A stretch of 43,897 nucleotides of DNA from Kutzneria sp. 744 (GTDB lineage Bacteria; Actinomycetota; Actinomycetes; Mycobacteriales; Pseudonocardiaceae), in contig NZ_KK037166.1 in the NCBI RefSeq assembly GCF_000568255.1, forward strand, positions 1,043,184-1,087,080. Direction: 5' to 3'. A program made the translations under genes and the position numbers. The notes beneath the pieces are model-generated. The model was not told the origin of the DNA. It did not search any database and saw only the letters and a list, made by a program, of their open reading frames with translations. This document shows positions 26,273 to 34,035 of this stretch, piece by piece. Numbering within the stretch: position 1 is the first letter of the stretch; each line of letters starts with the position of its first letter.

Positions 26273-26842
26273 TCACTGGTCGGTCGGCGGTTGGAGCGAG
26301 GTCCAGGTGAGTTCGGGCAGCGGGCCGCTGGCGACGCCGAGGTCGGTCCGGGCGCGGGCGTAGAAGTCGTTGCGCAGGAGCATGGTGTTCTTGTAGGCAT
26401 CGACGAAAACCGCCTCGTCGGGGCGGTCCTCGCGCAGGATGCGTTCGAGCTGCCACACCTGCTCGTGCCAGGCGCGGGCGGCGGAGATCGCGGCGGGATC
26501 GCCAAGCAGGAGAACGGTTTCCCAGTTCAGGGCGCGTTCCGTCTCGGCTTCGGCCAGCTCGGCGAACGCGGCGTCGAGGTCGACGGGACGGCCGGTGGCG
26601 AGCAGGTTCCTGGTCTCGGCGACCCGCCGGCACAGGCGAACCATGCGCTTCACGGCGTTCGAGTACTCGGTGTAGGCGGCCAGGCGCTTGTCGTCCCATC
26701 GCGCGGACTGTGTGCGCCGCCACCGTAATCGCTCGGACGTGGTGGTGACGACGAACGTCGCGGCGGAGCCGAGCAGGACACCCGCGATGGTCAGGATCTG
26801 TGTGACGACTGGGTTCACGGATTCCAAGCCTGCCACGGCCAT
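26273..26842 (-). CDS. Hypothetical membrane-anchored protein
   Basis: A 189-residue protein with one N-terminal transmembrane helix (TQILTIAGVLLGSAATFVVTT, about residues 14-34) and a cytosolic alpha-helical domain rich in Arg, Glu and Trp (ERLRWRRTQSARWDDKRLAAYTEYSNAVKRMVRL). Such N-terminally anchored helical proteins are frequent in actinomycetes and have no assigned role. ATG 26842 is preferred to the TTG one codon upstream. No functional prediction. Confidence 0.7.
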   Translation of the reverse strand: MAVAGLESVNPVVTQILTIAGVLLGSAATFVVTTTSERLRWRRTQSARWDDKRLAAYTEYSNAVKRMVRLCRRVAETRNLLATGRPVDLDAAFAELAEAETERALNWETVLLLGDPAAISAARAWHEQVWQLERILREDRPDEAVFVDAYKNTMLLRNDFYARARTDLGVASGPLPELTWTSLQPPTDQ

Positions 26843-27020
26843 CAACGATCGAACCAGCCTGGTTCACGGCCGGGAGCGGAGGCTTCGGAGCATGCGGGCG
26901 TCCTCGAAGCCGGGTGGACCTGGCCGCTGGGGCTTCGAGATTCTCGCCGACATGTGTCGAACCAGGGCCGTCCCTTTCGACGTGTAGGTGTAGCCGACCC
27001 CAGCCGGAAGGAGCACCGCC

Positions 27021-27245
27021 ATGAACACCACACCACCGCTTTCTGTCAGCTGTCGAGACCGGGCGGTGCTGCGTGCCGTGGCCGCCGGGCGCTGCGAGCT
27101 CACCGGCGTCTGTCTGGTCGTCGACGGCCTGAACTGCTGCGATCAGTTCGCCGGCCGGCGACTGGCCGATGCCGGTCTGATCATGGCGACATCAGGGCCC
27201 GCGCGACTGACGACCGCCGGTCAGAGGCTGCTGGCGGCGGCATGA
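27021..27245 (+). CDS. Small hypothetical protein (74 aa), possibly winged-helix-like
   Basis: A short but convincing gene: ATG 27021 is preceded by GGAAGGAGC at a good distance and codon use is normal. The protein has a helical first half (RDRAVLRAVAAGRCELTG), a Cys pair (NCCDQF) and a C-terminal LTTAGQRLLAAA that resembles the end of small winged-helix proteins. That resemblance is my inference. It is alone, with no clear partner. Confidence 0.65.
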   Translation: MNTTPPLSVSCRDRAVLRAVAAGRCELTGVCLVVDGLNCCDQFAGRRLADAGLIMATSGPARLTTAGQRLLAAA

Positions 27246-27570
27246 CCGGCGGCCTCAGCCCGCCGATCACACCTCGATCCGGCCGCTCGTCCGACTTCCT
27301 GGGACCTGGAGGACATCAGCGGGATCGTTACTCTCGACGAACCCCGCCACAGATGACACCGGGCAGCGCCGCCCCGAGTTCACGCCGTTCCAGAAGTCTC
27401 CCGGTGCGGAGGACGTTCAGTGAGCCATAGCCGCTCGATGGCACGGCCTGAGCCTCCAAGAAGTGCCGACTCCTGTGAGAAACCAGCGACTTCGGTCTCA
27501 GCAGTTCTGGTCTGCCGACCATGGTCGGCAGACCAGCACCGTCCTGCGCCGCTCGTCAGGACGGCGACAG
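27246..27570. other. 325-base intergenic region with a perfect 30-bp palindrome
   Basis: No supportable gene. The one striking element is the uninterrupted palindrome at 27507-27536 (listed separately), 35 bases beyond the stop of the minus-strand SDR gene. Confidence 0.6.
27507..27536. repeat. Perfect 30-bp palindrome
   Basis: The 15-base arm CTGGTCTGCCGACCA (27507-27521) is followed immediately by its exact reverse complement, with no spacer, centred on CCATGG. It could be an I-shaped terminator for the SDR gene that ends at 27571, or a protein-binding site. Confidence 0.85.
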
Positions 27571-28365
27571 TCAGATGCTGAAACCGCCGTCGACGTTGAT
27601 CGTCGCGCCCGTGATGTACCGGCCATCCGGACCGGCCAGGAACGCCACCGCTCCGGCGATGTCAGCCGGAGCCGCGTAGTGCCCCAATGCCGTCAAACCG
27701 GCGATCCCCTCGGCGCCCGCGTCGTCGGCCGGGTTGAGTTCGGTGTCGGTCGGGCCGGGGTTGACCAGGTTCACCGTGATCGCCCTGGGGCCCAGCTCGC
27801 GACCGAGCGCCTTGGTCAGGCCGATGAGCGCGGTCTTGCTCATCGAGTACAAGGAGAATCCGGGGAACACCGCGCGCTCGGCCACGTTGCTGCCGATGCT
27901 GATGATTCGGCCGCCGTCGGACATATGGTTGACCGCGGCCTGCGATGTCACGAACGGCGCCCGGACGTTGACCGCGATGGTCTGCTCGAACTCCTGCAGG
28001 GTCAACTGTTCCAGTGGACCGAGCAGGAACGCGCCGGCATTGTTCACCACGATGTCCAGCCGGCCGAACTCACCGGCGGTCCGCTCCACGGCGCGGACCA
28101 GTGCCACTGGATCCGCGCTGTCCGCCCGAACGGCAAGCGCCCGCTGTCCCATCGCCTTGATCTGCTCGACCACGTCGTGGGCGCGTTGCTGGTTCTGTTG
28201 GAAGGTCAGGGCCACATCGGCGCCTGAACCGGCCAGGCGCAGGGCCACCGCGGCCCCAATGCCTCGGCCGCCACCCGTGACCAGTGCGACCTTCCCGTCA
28301 AGTTCTTTGCTCACAACCGTAAGCTTGGCCGCCACCGGCACAACTGTCTGGCGGTCATCGGACAT
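27571..28365 (-). CDS. Short-chain dehydrogenase/reductase (FabG-like)
   Basis: A 264-residue classical SDR: VTGGGRGIG at residues 29-37, NNAGAFL, the Ser of ISIGSN, the catalytic YSMSK and the C-terminal YITGATINVDGGFSI typical of FabG-like enzymes. It is read in the same direction as the MarR gene 86 bases upstream and is probably co-transcribed with it. ATG 28365 lacks a ribosome-binding site; GTG 28314, which starts closer to the Rossmann motif, is a fair alternative. Confidence 0.9.
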   Translation of the reverse strand: MSDDRQTVVPVAAKLTVVSKELDGKVALVTGGGRGIGAAVALRLAGSGADVALTFQQNQQRAHDVVEQIKAMGQRALAVRADSADPVALVRAVERTAGEFGRLDIVVNNAGAFLLGPLEQLTLQEFEQTIAVNVRAPFVTSQAAVNHMSDGGRIISIGSNVAERAVFPGFSLYSMSKTALIGLTKALGRELGPRAITVNLVNPGPTDTELNPADDAGAEGIAGLTALGHYAAPADIAGAVAFLAGPDGRYITGATINVDGGFSI

Positions 28366-28451
28366 CGCGTTCGTGTCAAAGCAGCCAGTTTGTTCGTGAA
28401 CTTCGGGCTCTGCCGATGAGCGGACATGAAAGACGAGCGGGCTTCCCGAGA

Positions 28452-28907
28452 TCAGTCCTGCAGATCTTCGGCGGTGAATGCGCGGCGCGCAGTGAGCCGG
28501 GCCAGCTGGGTCTCCAGGGTCTCGAGCTGCTCAGGGCCTATTCGGGCTGCCCAGCGGTTGCGTACGTCGTCGAACAACGCGCCGCCAACGGTCATCAGCT
28601 CGCGGCCGCGAGGGGTAACACGCACGCGCTTGCGGCGGCCGTCGCTTGGGTCGGGCGCGCGGTCGACATAGCCGAACCCTTCCAGTGCGGCGATGGTCTG
28701 CGCGGCGGCCTGCTTGGTGACCGCGAGTCGGCGACCGAGCTCGGAGGCGGTGTCCGCACCAGCGTCCACCGCACGCAGGGCGAACTCGTGCACAGGCCGG
28801 ACACCTTCGTGGCCGCGCTTCGCAAGCTCCACGTTCACCTCGTCGACCATTGAGTGAAACCCGCCGAGCAGCAGAAGCGCGAGCTCTGCCCCGCTGGACT
28901 GTGCCAT
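28452..28907 (-). CDS. MarR family transcriptional regulator
   Basis: A 151-residue winged-helix regulator. The recognition region ASELGRRLAVTKQAAAQTIAALEGFGYVDRAPDPSDGRRKRVRVTPRG shows the classic MarR helix-turn-helix and the DxRxxxV wing. It is divergent from an alpha/beta hydrolase gene and upstream of an SDR on its own strand. Two matched palindromes (28935-28953 and 28967-28981) fill the divergent promoter region, so it probably represses both directions in response to a small ligand. ATG 28907 fits the family length; the longer frame to 29063 runs back over the operators. Confidence 0.93.
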   Translation of the reverse strand: MAQSSGAELALLLLGGFHSMVDEVNVELAKRGHEGVRPVHEFALRAVDAGADTASELGRRLAVTKQAAAQTIAALEGFGYVDRAPDPSDGRRKRVRVTPRGRELMTVGGALFDDVRNRWAARIGPEQLETLETQLARLTARRAFTAEDLQD

Positions 28908-28934
28908 GGGTCGATCATACGAGGCCCGCCCAGG

Positions 28935-28981
28935 TAGACAAGTCACTTGTCTAACCCGTAGTGTTCGACAAGTAACTTGTC
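28935..28981. promoter_or_regulatory. Pair of MarR operators
   Basis: Site 1, TAGACAAGTCACTTGTCTA (28935-28953), is a 19-base palindrome. Site 2, GACAAGTAACTTGTC (28967-28981), is a 15-base palindrome that differs only at its central base. The centres are 30 bases apart, close to three helical turns, between the divergent MarR and hydrolase starts. Confidence 0.88.
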
Positions 28982-29001
28982 TATCAACCCGAAGGAACCT
29001 C

Positions 29002-29877
29002 GTGAATCGTCTCGCCGCCACCATCCCCAACGTCGACCACCACCATGTCAGCCTCAACGGCACCGAGCTGCACTACGTGGCCGCCGGCACTGCCGGGTCC
29101 CCCGTCCTGCTGGTCCACGGCTTCCCGGAAACCTGGTGGGCCTTCCACAAACTGATCCCCCTTCTGAGCGAGCACCATCGAGTGTTCGCTGTCGACCTGC
29201 GCGGATTCGGCGACTCCGCCACCGCCGCTGCGGAGCACAACAGCGAGACGGCAGCGAAGGACCTCGGCGACCTGATCGCGCACCTGGACGTCGGACCCGT
29301 CCACCTCACCGGGCAGGACATCAGCGGCTCCACAACGTTTCGTGTCGCCGCCACCCGTCCCGAACTCGTCTGCAGCTACACCGGGATCGAAACCGGACTC
29401 CCGGGGTTCGGCGCCGAGAAGCTCGCCGACGTCGCCCACGGCGGCGCCTGGCACATTGGCGTTCTGGCCGCCCCCGGCATTCCGGCGATGCTCCTGACCG
29501 GACGCGAGCGGGAGTTCCTCGCCGACTACGCGATCCCGTCACTCACCGCGAGCCCTGACGCGTTCACCGACGCGGACATCGACGAACTCGTCCGCTCCTA
29601 CGCGCGAGCCGACGCGTTCGCCGGCGCAGCCGGCCTGTACCGGTCCCTGCTCTCGGAGGGTGACGAACTTCGCACGCTCGCGGCTCGGAAACTGGACATG
29701 CCCGTGCTTGCAGTCGCGGGCCGCTCGGCGGACTTCACACCCGCGACGTTGCGGCAGGTCGCCACCAAGGTGACCGCGGCACACATCGAAAAGATCGGCC
29801 ATTACGTGGCGATGGAAGCACCCGAACAACTCGCCACCGCCCTCCGCTCCTTCTATGCGGACATCGATCCGAAGTGA
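29002..29877 (+). CDS. Alpha/beta hydrolase, epoxide hydrolase/haloalkane dehalogenase-like
   Basis: A 291-residue hydrolase with the HGFPETW oxyanion segment (residues 39-45), DLRGFGDS, and an acidic nucleophile position: Asp106 in GQDISGS, where esterases have Ser. The C-terminal GHYVAMEAPE holds the catalytic His. An Asp nucleophile points to epoxide hydrolases, haloalkane dehalogenases or fluoroacetate dehalogenases. The start is GTG 29002 with GAAGGA upstream. It is divergent from the MarR gene across two operators and likely induced by the ligand of that repressor. Confidence 0.88.
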   Translation: MNRLAATIPNVDHHHVSLNGTELHYVAAGTAGSPVLLVHGFPETWWAFHKLIPLLSEHHRVFAVDLRGFGDSATAAAEHNSETAAKDLGDLIAHLDVGPVHLTGQDISGSTTFRVAATRPELVCSYTGIETGLPGFGAEKLADVAHGGAWHIGVLAAPGIPAMLLTGREREFLADYAIPSLTASPDAFTDADIDELVRSYARADAFAGAAGLYRSLLSEGDELRTLAARKLDMPVLAVAGRSADFTPATLRQVATKVTAAHIEKIGHYVAMEAPEQLATALRSFYADIDPK

Positions 29878-30075
29878 CGCCTCGATCGACCGCGCGGCCG
29901 CGGACCTCGCCGAACATCCTCTTCTGCCGTTGGTCGTGCGCGGGAACGCTCGCTCGTGCCGATGAGCGGACGTCGGCGCCACCGTCGGCCGGTTCCGTAA
30001 CGGACTGGTCACCTCGTGGCGCTTCCCACGGCGGTAGCCGTGGCTCGGATGTTCATCGAGGACACCCCTTGACCG

Positions 30076-30093
30076 CCTACCAACTAGAAGGTA
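30076..30093. promoter_or_regulatory. TetR operator, upstream copy
   Basis: CCTACCAACTAGAAGGTA, 11 bases before the TetR start and overlapping its likely ribosome-binding site. It matches the site at 30739-30756 at 17 of 18 bases, indicating autoregulation. Confidence 0.8.
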
Positions 30094-30104
30094 AAAATTG
30101 TCGC

Positions 30105-30677
30105 GTGACCACGACAGCGGATCGGATCCTGGACAGCGCTCAGACGCTGGTGCAGGTTCGGGGGTACAACGGCTTCTCTTACGCCGACATCAGTGCCGAG
30201 CTGTCCATCACGAAGCCGAGCATCCATCACCACTTCCCCACCAAAGCCGTACTGGCCGAGGCGCTGATCGCGCGCTATCGGGAACGGTTCGCCGTAGCGC
30301 GAAAGGAAGTCGACGACGACGCGGCGGGCGCACGGCAGCGCCTGGTGGGTTATGCCGGGCTGTACGCCGAGACCTTTGCCCACGGCGGCCGCATCTGCCT
30401 CTGCGGCGTCTTCGCCGTGGATGCGGAGAGCCTGCCCGTTCAGGTACGGCAGGCGACGGACGCGTTCTTCGCCGATCAGCGGCAATGGGTGGCCGGCGTG
30501 TTGGCCGAGGCGGGCATGCCCGCCACCCGGACCGGTGCGGCGGCCGAGGCTTACCTGGCGTCCCTGGAGGGGGCGCTGCTCCTGGCCCGCGCTCACGGGC
30601 AGCCGGACGGCGCCGCTGGACAGGATCGGGATGTGGTCCGGTCGGTGGCGGCGACCTTGGTCGACGCTCTGCTCTGA
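30105..30677 (+). CDS. TetR family transcriptional regulator
   Basis: A 190-residue regulator. The N-terminal helix-turn-helix is YNGFSYADISAELSITKPSIHHHFPTKAVLAEALI (about residues 21-55). The C-terminal domain contains the CLCGVFAVDAESLP segment seen in the YxaF/NemR-like branch, where nearby Cys residues can sense electrophiles; whether these do is unknown. GTG 30105 gives the normal length; the longer frame from 29874 has an unstructured leader. A shared operator upstream of itself and of the following SDR gene makes that SDR its probable target. Confidence 0.92.
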   Translation: MTTTADRILDSAQTLVQVRGYNGFSYADISAELSITKPSIHHHFPTKAVLAEALIARYRERFAVARKEVDDDAAGARQRLVGYAGLYAETFAHGGRICLCGVFAVDAESLPVQVRQATDAFFADQRQWVAGVLAEAGMPATRTGAAAEAYLASLEGALLLARAHGQPDGAAGQDRDVVRSVAATLVDALL

Positions 30678-30692
30678 AAACGCACCACCCAA

Positions 30693-30724
30693 GGCCGCCG
30701 CGCGTGGCGCCGCGGCGACCTTTT
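30693..30724 (+). terminator. Candidate terminator after the TetR gene
   Basis: GGCCGCCGCG (30693-30702) pairs with CGCGGCGACC (30711-30720) with one mismatch and is followed by TTTT. It would separate the TetR transcript from that of the SDR gene. Confidence 0.5.
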
Positions 30725-30738
30725 GCATGACCAATCAA

Positions 30739-30756
30739 CCTACCAACTAGTAGGTA
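30739..30756. promoter_or_regulatory. TetR operator, SDR promoter copy
   Basis: CCTACCAACTAGTAGGTA is a palindrome centred on ACTAGT, 20 bases before the SDR start. It nearly duplicates the operator at 30076-30093. Confidence 0.85.
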
Positions 30757-30776
30757 GTCAGATGAGGGGAACCACC

Positions 30777-31553
30777 ATGGAACAGGACTTCACCGGCCGC
30801 AAGCTCGTCGTAGTCGGCGGTAGCAGCGGCATGGGCCGTCAGATCGCCGAGGACATCGTCAGCCGCAGCGGCAGCGCGGTCGTCATCGGCTCCCACCTCG
30901 AGCGGGTCGAGAAGACCGTGGCCGACCTGGCCACCCGCGGACAGGCGTGGGGCATCACCGCCGACCTGCGCGACCCCGCTGAGGTGACGCGGGTGCGCGA
31001 GGAACTGGCCGGCCAGCACGCTGACACGACGTTGCTGGTCAACGCAGCTGGCGTGTTCAGGCCGCTGCCGTTCCTCGACCACACCCCCGCCGACTACGAC
31101 GCCTACCTCGACCTGAACAAGGCCACCTTCCTGATCACCCAGACCGTGGCGCAGAACATGGTGAACAGCGGCCACGGTGGCGCCATCGTCAACATCGGCA
31201 GCATGTGGGCGAAGCAGGCCATCGCCGCGACACCGTCATCGGCGTACTCGATGGCCAAGGCCGGTCTGCACGCCCTGACCCAGCACCTCGCCCTGGAGCT
31301 GGCCAACCACAAGATCCGGGTCAACGCCATCTCCCCGGCCGTGGTGGCCACCCCCATCTACGAGGGCTTCATCCCACCGGCTGAGGTCGACTCCGTGCTG
31401 GCGGGGTTCAACGCCTTCCACCCGGTCGGCCGGATCGGCACCACCGAGGACGTCTCCGCCGTGGTCACCTTCCTCCTCTCCGACCAGGCCGGTTGGGTCA
31501 CCGGCGCGATCTGGGACGTCGACGGCGGCGTCACGGCAGGCCGAAACCAGTAA
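30777..31553 (+). CDS. Short-chain dehydrogenase/reductase
   Basis: A 258-residue classical SDR with GGSSGMG near residues 14-20, NAAG, SMWAKQ in place of the usual Ser strand (GSM), the catalytic YSMAK and the C-terminal [17 protein letters not shown] precedes ATG 30777. An almost perfect TetR operator lies immediately upstream, so it is probably de-repressed when the 30105-30677 regulator binds its ligand. Substrate unknown. Confidence 0.9.
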   Translation: MEQDFTGRKLVVVGGSSGMGRQIAEDIVSRSGSAVVIGSHLERVEKTVADLATRGQAWGITADLRDPAEVTRVREELAGQHADTTLLVNAAGVFRPLPFLDHTPADYDAYLDLNKATFLITQTVAQNMVNSGHGGAIVNIGSMWAKQAIAATPSSAYSMAKAGLHALTQHLALELANHKIRVNAISPAVVATPIYEGFIPPAEVDSVLAGFNAFHPVGRIGTTEDVSAVVTFLLSDQAGWVTGAIWDVDGGVTAGRNQ

Positions 31554-31570
31554 CCACCGAGGCGCTGCCA

Positions 31571-31609
31571 GGCCTGTACGGGTTTCACGGTTCGGAGCCC
31601 GTACAGGCC
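31571..31609 (+). terminator. Hairpin terminator after the SDR gene
   Basis: GGCCTGTACGGG (31571-31582) and CCCGTACAGGCC (31598-31609) form a perfect 12-bp stem with a 15-base loop, 18 bases past the SDR stop and facing the convergent hydrolase gene. Confidence 0.8.
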
Positions 31610-31744
31610 CTCGTCCCCTTGGGTGCTCAGCACTTCGCCCACCACAAGGCACAACTGCGGATACCACCGGTTCGAGACCAGCCGAACGTCCGCTGATGCC
31701 GCAGGTCGCGCACCGGGCGTCCGCTACTGCCGATGAGGGAGCGG

Positions 31745-32644
31745 TCACGGTGAGGGTGGGTGATCGCGTGATCCGGTGGGTTGGTCGGCGTCGAGGAAGG
31801 GCGTCATTAGACGGAGCAGTTCCCGGGGCCGGTCCAGCGGGATGATGTGGCCGCAGTCCGCAATGACGTGCCCGGTGAGGTCGTCGGCGATGGGGCGTAG
31901 TTGCCGTTCGAGCGTGGTGCCAGCCGGGTGGGCGCCGATCGCCAGGGTGGGCATGCTGATCCGGCCGTCGGCCACGGCGTCGTCGAGCTGACGGTCGGTG
32001 GTGGGCAGTGCGCGGTAGTAGGAGAAGGCGCAGCGCAGCGCGTCCGATCCGGTGTAGGCATCGATGAACGCCGCGCGGACGTCCGGTCGCACGCCCTTGC
32101 CGCGACTGCCGGCCATGAGGAACCAGTCGATGTACTGTGCCTCGTGTCCGATCAGGACCTTTTCGCCGAGGCCGGGGACGGCGTGGAATCCGAACCACCA
32201 GGGTGGCCCGGCGGCGAGGAAGTCCTCGGCGCCGGGCAGCGAGCCGAGCAGCGCCTCCATGACGATCAGCCGTCGTATCCGTTCGGGATGCCGCAGGGCG
32301 AGCAGGACAGCGACCGGGGTGCCGGCGTCGATGGCGACCACGGCGGCGGTGGATTCGGCGAGGGCGTCGAGGATTCCGGTGATGTCGTCGGCCAGGGTGC
32401 CGGCGTCGTAGCCGTCCGACGCGTGGGTGCTGGCGCCGCAGCCGCGTAGGTCCGGGGCGATGACCCGGTGGTGCGTGGACAGCGGGCCGATGATCTCGCT
32501 CCAGAGCTGCCAGGTGTGCGGGAAGCCGTGCAGCAGCACGATCGCCGGGCCGGTGCCGGCCGTGGCCACGTTGAGATGGATGCCATTGGTGGCGATCCGA
32601 CGCAGCTGGACCTGCGGCGGGCGGGGTGGCGCGGTTCCGGACAC
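31745..32644 (-). CDS. Alpha/beta hydrolase, epoxide hydrolase/dehalogenase-like
   Basis: A 299-residue hydrolase with HGFPHTWQLW (residues 39-48), DLRGCGAS, an acidic nucleophile Asp106 in VVAIDAGTPVA and the catalytic His in CGHIIPLDRP. Like the hydrolase at 29002 it has Asp where esterases have Ser, so an epoxide hydrolase or dehalogenase is the best guess. GTG 32644 is preceded by AAGGAG. It is divergent from an HxlR regulator across a region with four GGTTACC-type half-sites. Confidence 0.88.
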   Translation of the reverse strand: MSGTAPPRPPQVQLRRIATNGIHLNVATAGTGPAIVLLHGFPHTWQLWSEIIGPLSTHHRVIAPDLRGCGASTHASDGYDAGTLADDITGILDALAESTAAVVAIDAGTPVAVLLALRHPERIRRLIVMEALLGSLPGAEDFLAAGPPWWFGFHAVPGLGEKVLIGHEAQYIDWFLMAGSRGKGVRPDVRAAFIDAYTGSDALRCAFSYYRALPTTDRQLDDAVADGRISMPTLAIGAHPAGTTLERQLRPIADDLTGHVIADCGHIIPLDRPRELLRLMTPFLDADQPTGSRDHPPSP

Positions 32645-32657
32645 GAAGTCTCCTTGC

Positions 32658-32707
32658 GGTTACCATTGGTTACCTCAAAACCATAGGTAACTGCGTTTGA
32701 GGTAACC
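32658..32707. promoter_or_regulatory. HxlR operator region: four GGTTACC half-sites
   Basis: GGTTACC occurs at 32658-32664 and 32668-32674; the inverted form occurs as GGTAAC at 32686-32691 and GGTAACC at 32701-32707. The outer two of these make a 12-bp inverted repeat, GGTTACCTCAAA (32668-32679) with TTTGAGGTAACC (32696-32707). It sits between the divergent hydrolase and HxlR genes. Confidence 0.8.
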
Positions 32708-32741
32708 AGGAGGCACTTCGTCGACAGGTGGTGAGGTCAAG

Positions 32742-33161
32742 GTGACCACTCGGCCCGTGGGTGCACAGCGTGCAGGTCACGGTGATCTGTTCGATCCCCA
32801 GTGCCCGACACGTCAACTCCTGGACCGGATCGGCACGAAATGGACGTCGATGGCGGTCAAGGTGCTCGCGGAAGCCGTTCCGGGTGAGGTGCGGTTCGCC
32901 GAGTTGAGGCGGCGGATGCCCGGTGTCTCGCAGAAAATGTTGTCGGTGACCCTGCACAGCCTGGTCCGGGACGGGTTGGTCGCCCGCCGGGTCGAGCCGA
33001 CTGTGCCGCCGCGGGTGCACTACCGGCTCACGGAGCTGGGCCTGTCGCTGGAGGTCCCGCTGGCGGCGTTGCGGGACTGGGCCGAGCAGCACATGGCCGA
33101 GATCGACCGCGCCAACGCCGGCAACGACGACACGCAGGCCGACCCTCTCGGCGGCCAATGA
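32742..33161 (+). CDS. HxlR family transcriptional regulator
   Basis: A 139-residue winged-helix regulator with the HxlR signature: CPTRQLLDRIGTKWTSMAVKVL, then RFAELRRRMPGVSQKMLSVTLHSLVRDGLVARRVEPTVPPRVHYRLTELG. The Cys before PTRQLL (near residue 21) is conserved in redox- or aldehyde-sensing members such as HxlR and HypR. GTG 32742 follows GAGG by five bases. It probably controls itself and the divergent hydrolase through the half-site cluster between them. Confidence 0.92.
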   Translation: MTTRPVGAQRAGHGDLFDPQCPTRQLLDRIGTKWTSMAVKVLAEAVPGEVRFAELRRRMPGVSQKMLSVTLHSLVRDGLVARRVEPTVPPRVHYRLTELGLSLEVPLAALRDWAEQHMAEIDRANAGNDDTQADPLGGQ

Positions 33162-33257
33162 CGCGTCATCCACAGGACACGCGCACATGCCGCAGCAGAA
33201 CTCCGCCGGTCAGGACGGTCGACCATTCAATCGAGGCCGGATCTCAGGGCGTCGTTG

Positions 33258-33962
33258 TCAGACGTCAACAGCAACCCCGAGCGCCAGGTCGAGGGCGGCA
33301 TCGCAGTGCAGCGCGGTGGTGGCGAACACCGGCACGTCCAGGTCCGAGGGGCGAACACTCAGCTCCAGCTCCGTGCACCCCAGCACGATGCCCTCGGCGC
33401 CGCCGGCGACCAAGGACCGGCAGACGTCCAACAGCCGGTCACGGGAAGCGGCCTCGACCCGGCCGACGCAGAGCTCGTCGAAGATGATCTGCTGTACGAC
33501 CGCCTGCTCCGCCGCGCCTGGCACGTCGGCGGTCACGCCGCGCAGGGCAAGGCGGTCACGGTAGAAGGACTGCTCCATGGTGTACCGGGTCCCCAGCAGG
33601 CCGACGCGGCTGACGCCGGCGGCCAGGGCGGCGGAGGCGGTGACGTCGCAGATGTGCAGCACCGGAACGGAAACGGCGGCCGCCACCTCGTCATAGAGCT
33701 TGTGCATGGTGTTGGTGGCCAGCAGCAAGAACGAAGCGCCACCGGCCTCCAGGGCTCGGGCCTCGGAGATGAGCACAGCGGCGATACGGGACCACTCCCC
33801 CGCCGCCATCATGTCGGCGACGGGTGCGAAGTCGACGGTGGCGACACGGAGCCGGGCGGAATGCAGACCACCGAGCCGGGCCCGAACGCCCTCGTTGAGC
33901 AGCCGAAGGTACTCGGCGGTGGACTCCCAGCTCAGGCCGCCGATGATCCCGATCAGTTCCAT
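33258..33962 (-). CDS. Aspartate/glutamate racemase superfamily, YgeA-type amino-acid racemase
   Basis: A 234-residue PLP-independent racemase. It begins IGIIGGLSWEST and carries ATNTMHK at residues 82-88 and GCTELEL at 195-201. The catalytic pair is Thr83 and Cys196, the Thr/Cys variant of E. coli YgeA rather than the Cys/Cys pair of true aspartate or glutamate racemases. YgeA has broad specificity, including homoserine. ATG 33962 fits the family; 33986 is an upstream alternative. It is divergent from the LysR gene, the usual arrangement for a LysR target, and stands at the edge of the NRPS/Dap locus, so it might supply a D-amino acid. That link is inferred. Confidence 0.85.
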   Translation of the reverse strand: MELIGIIGGLSWESTAEYLRLLNEGVRARLGGLHSARLRVATVDFAPVADMMAAGEWSRIAAVLISEARALEAGGASFLLLATNTMHKLYDEVAAAVSVPVLHICDVTASAALAAGVSRVGLLGTRYTMEQSFYRDRLALRGVTADVPGAAEQAVVQQIIFDELCVGRVEAASRDRLLDVCRSLVAGGAEGIVLGCTELELSVRPSDLDVPVFATTALHCDAALDLALGVAVDV

Positions 33963-34035
33963 GCACCCCAGGATGCCGGACGACACATGTAAGCAAAAGA
34001 ACGCATCGATGACACCACCTGGCAGTATCGGTTAC

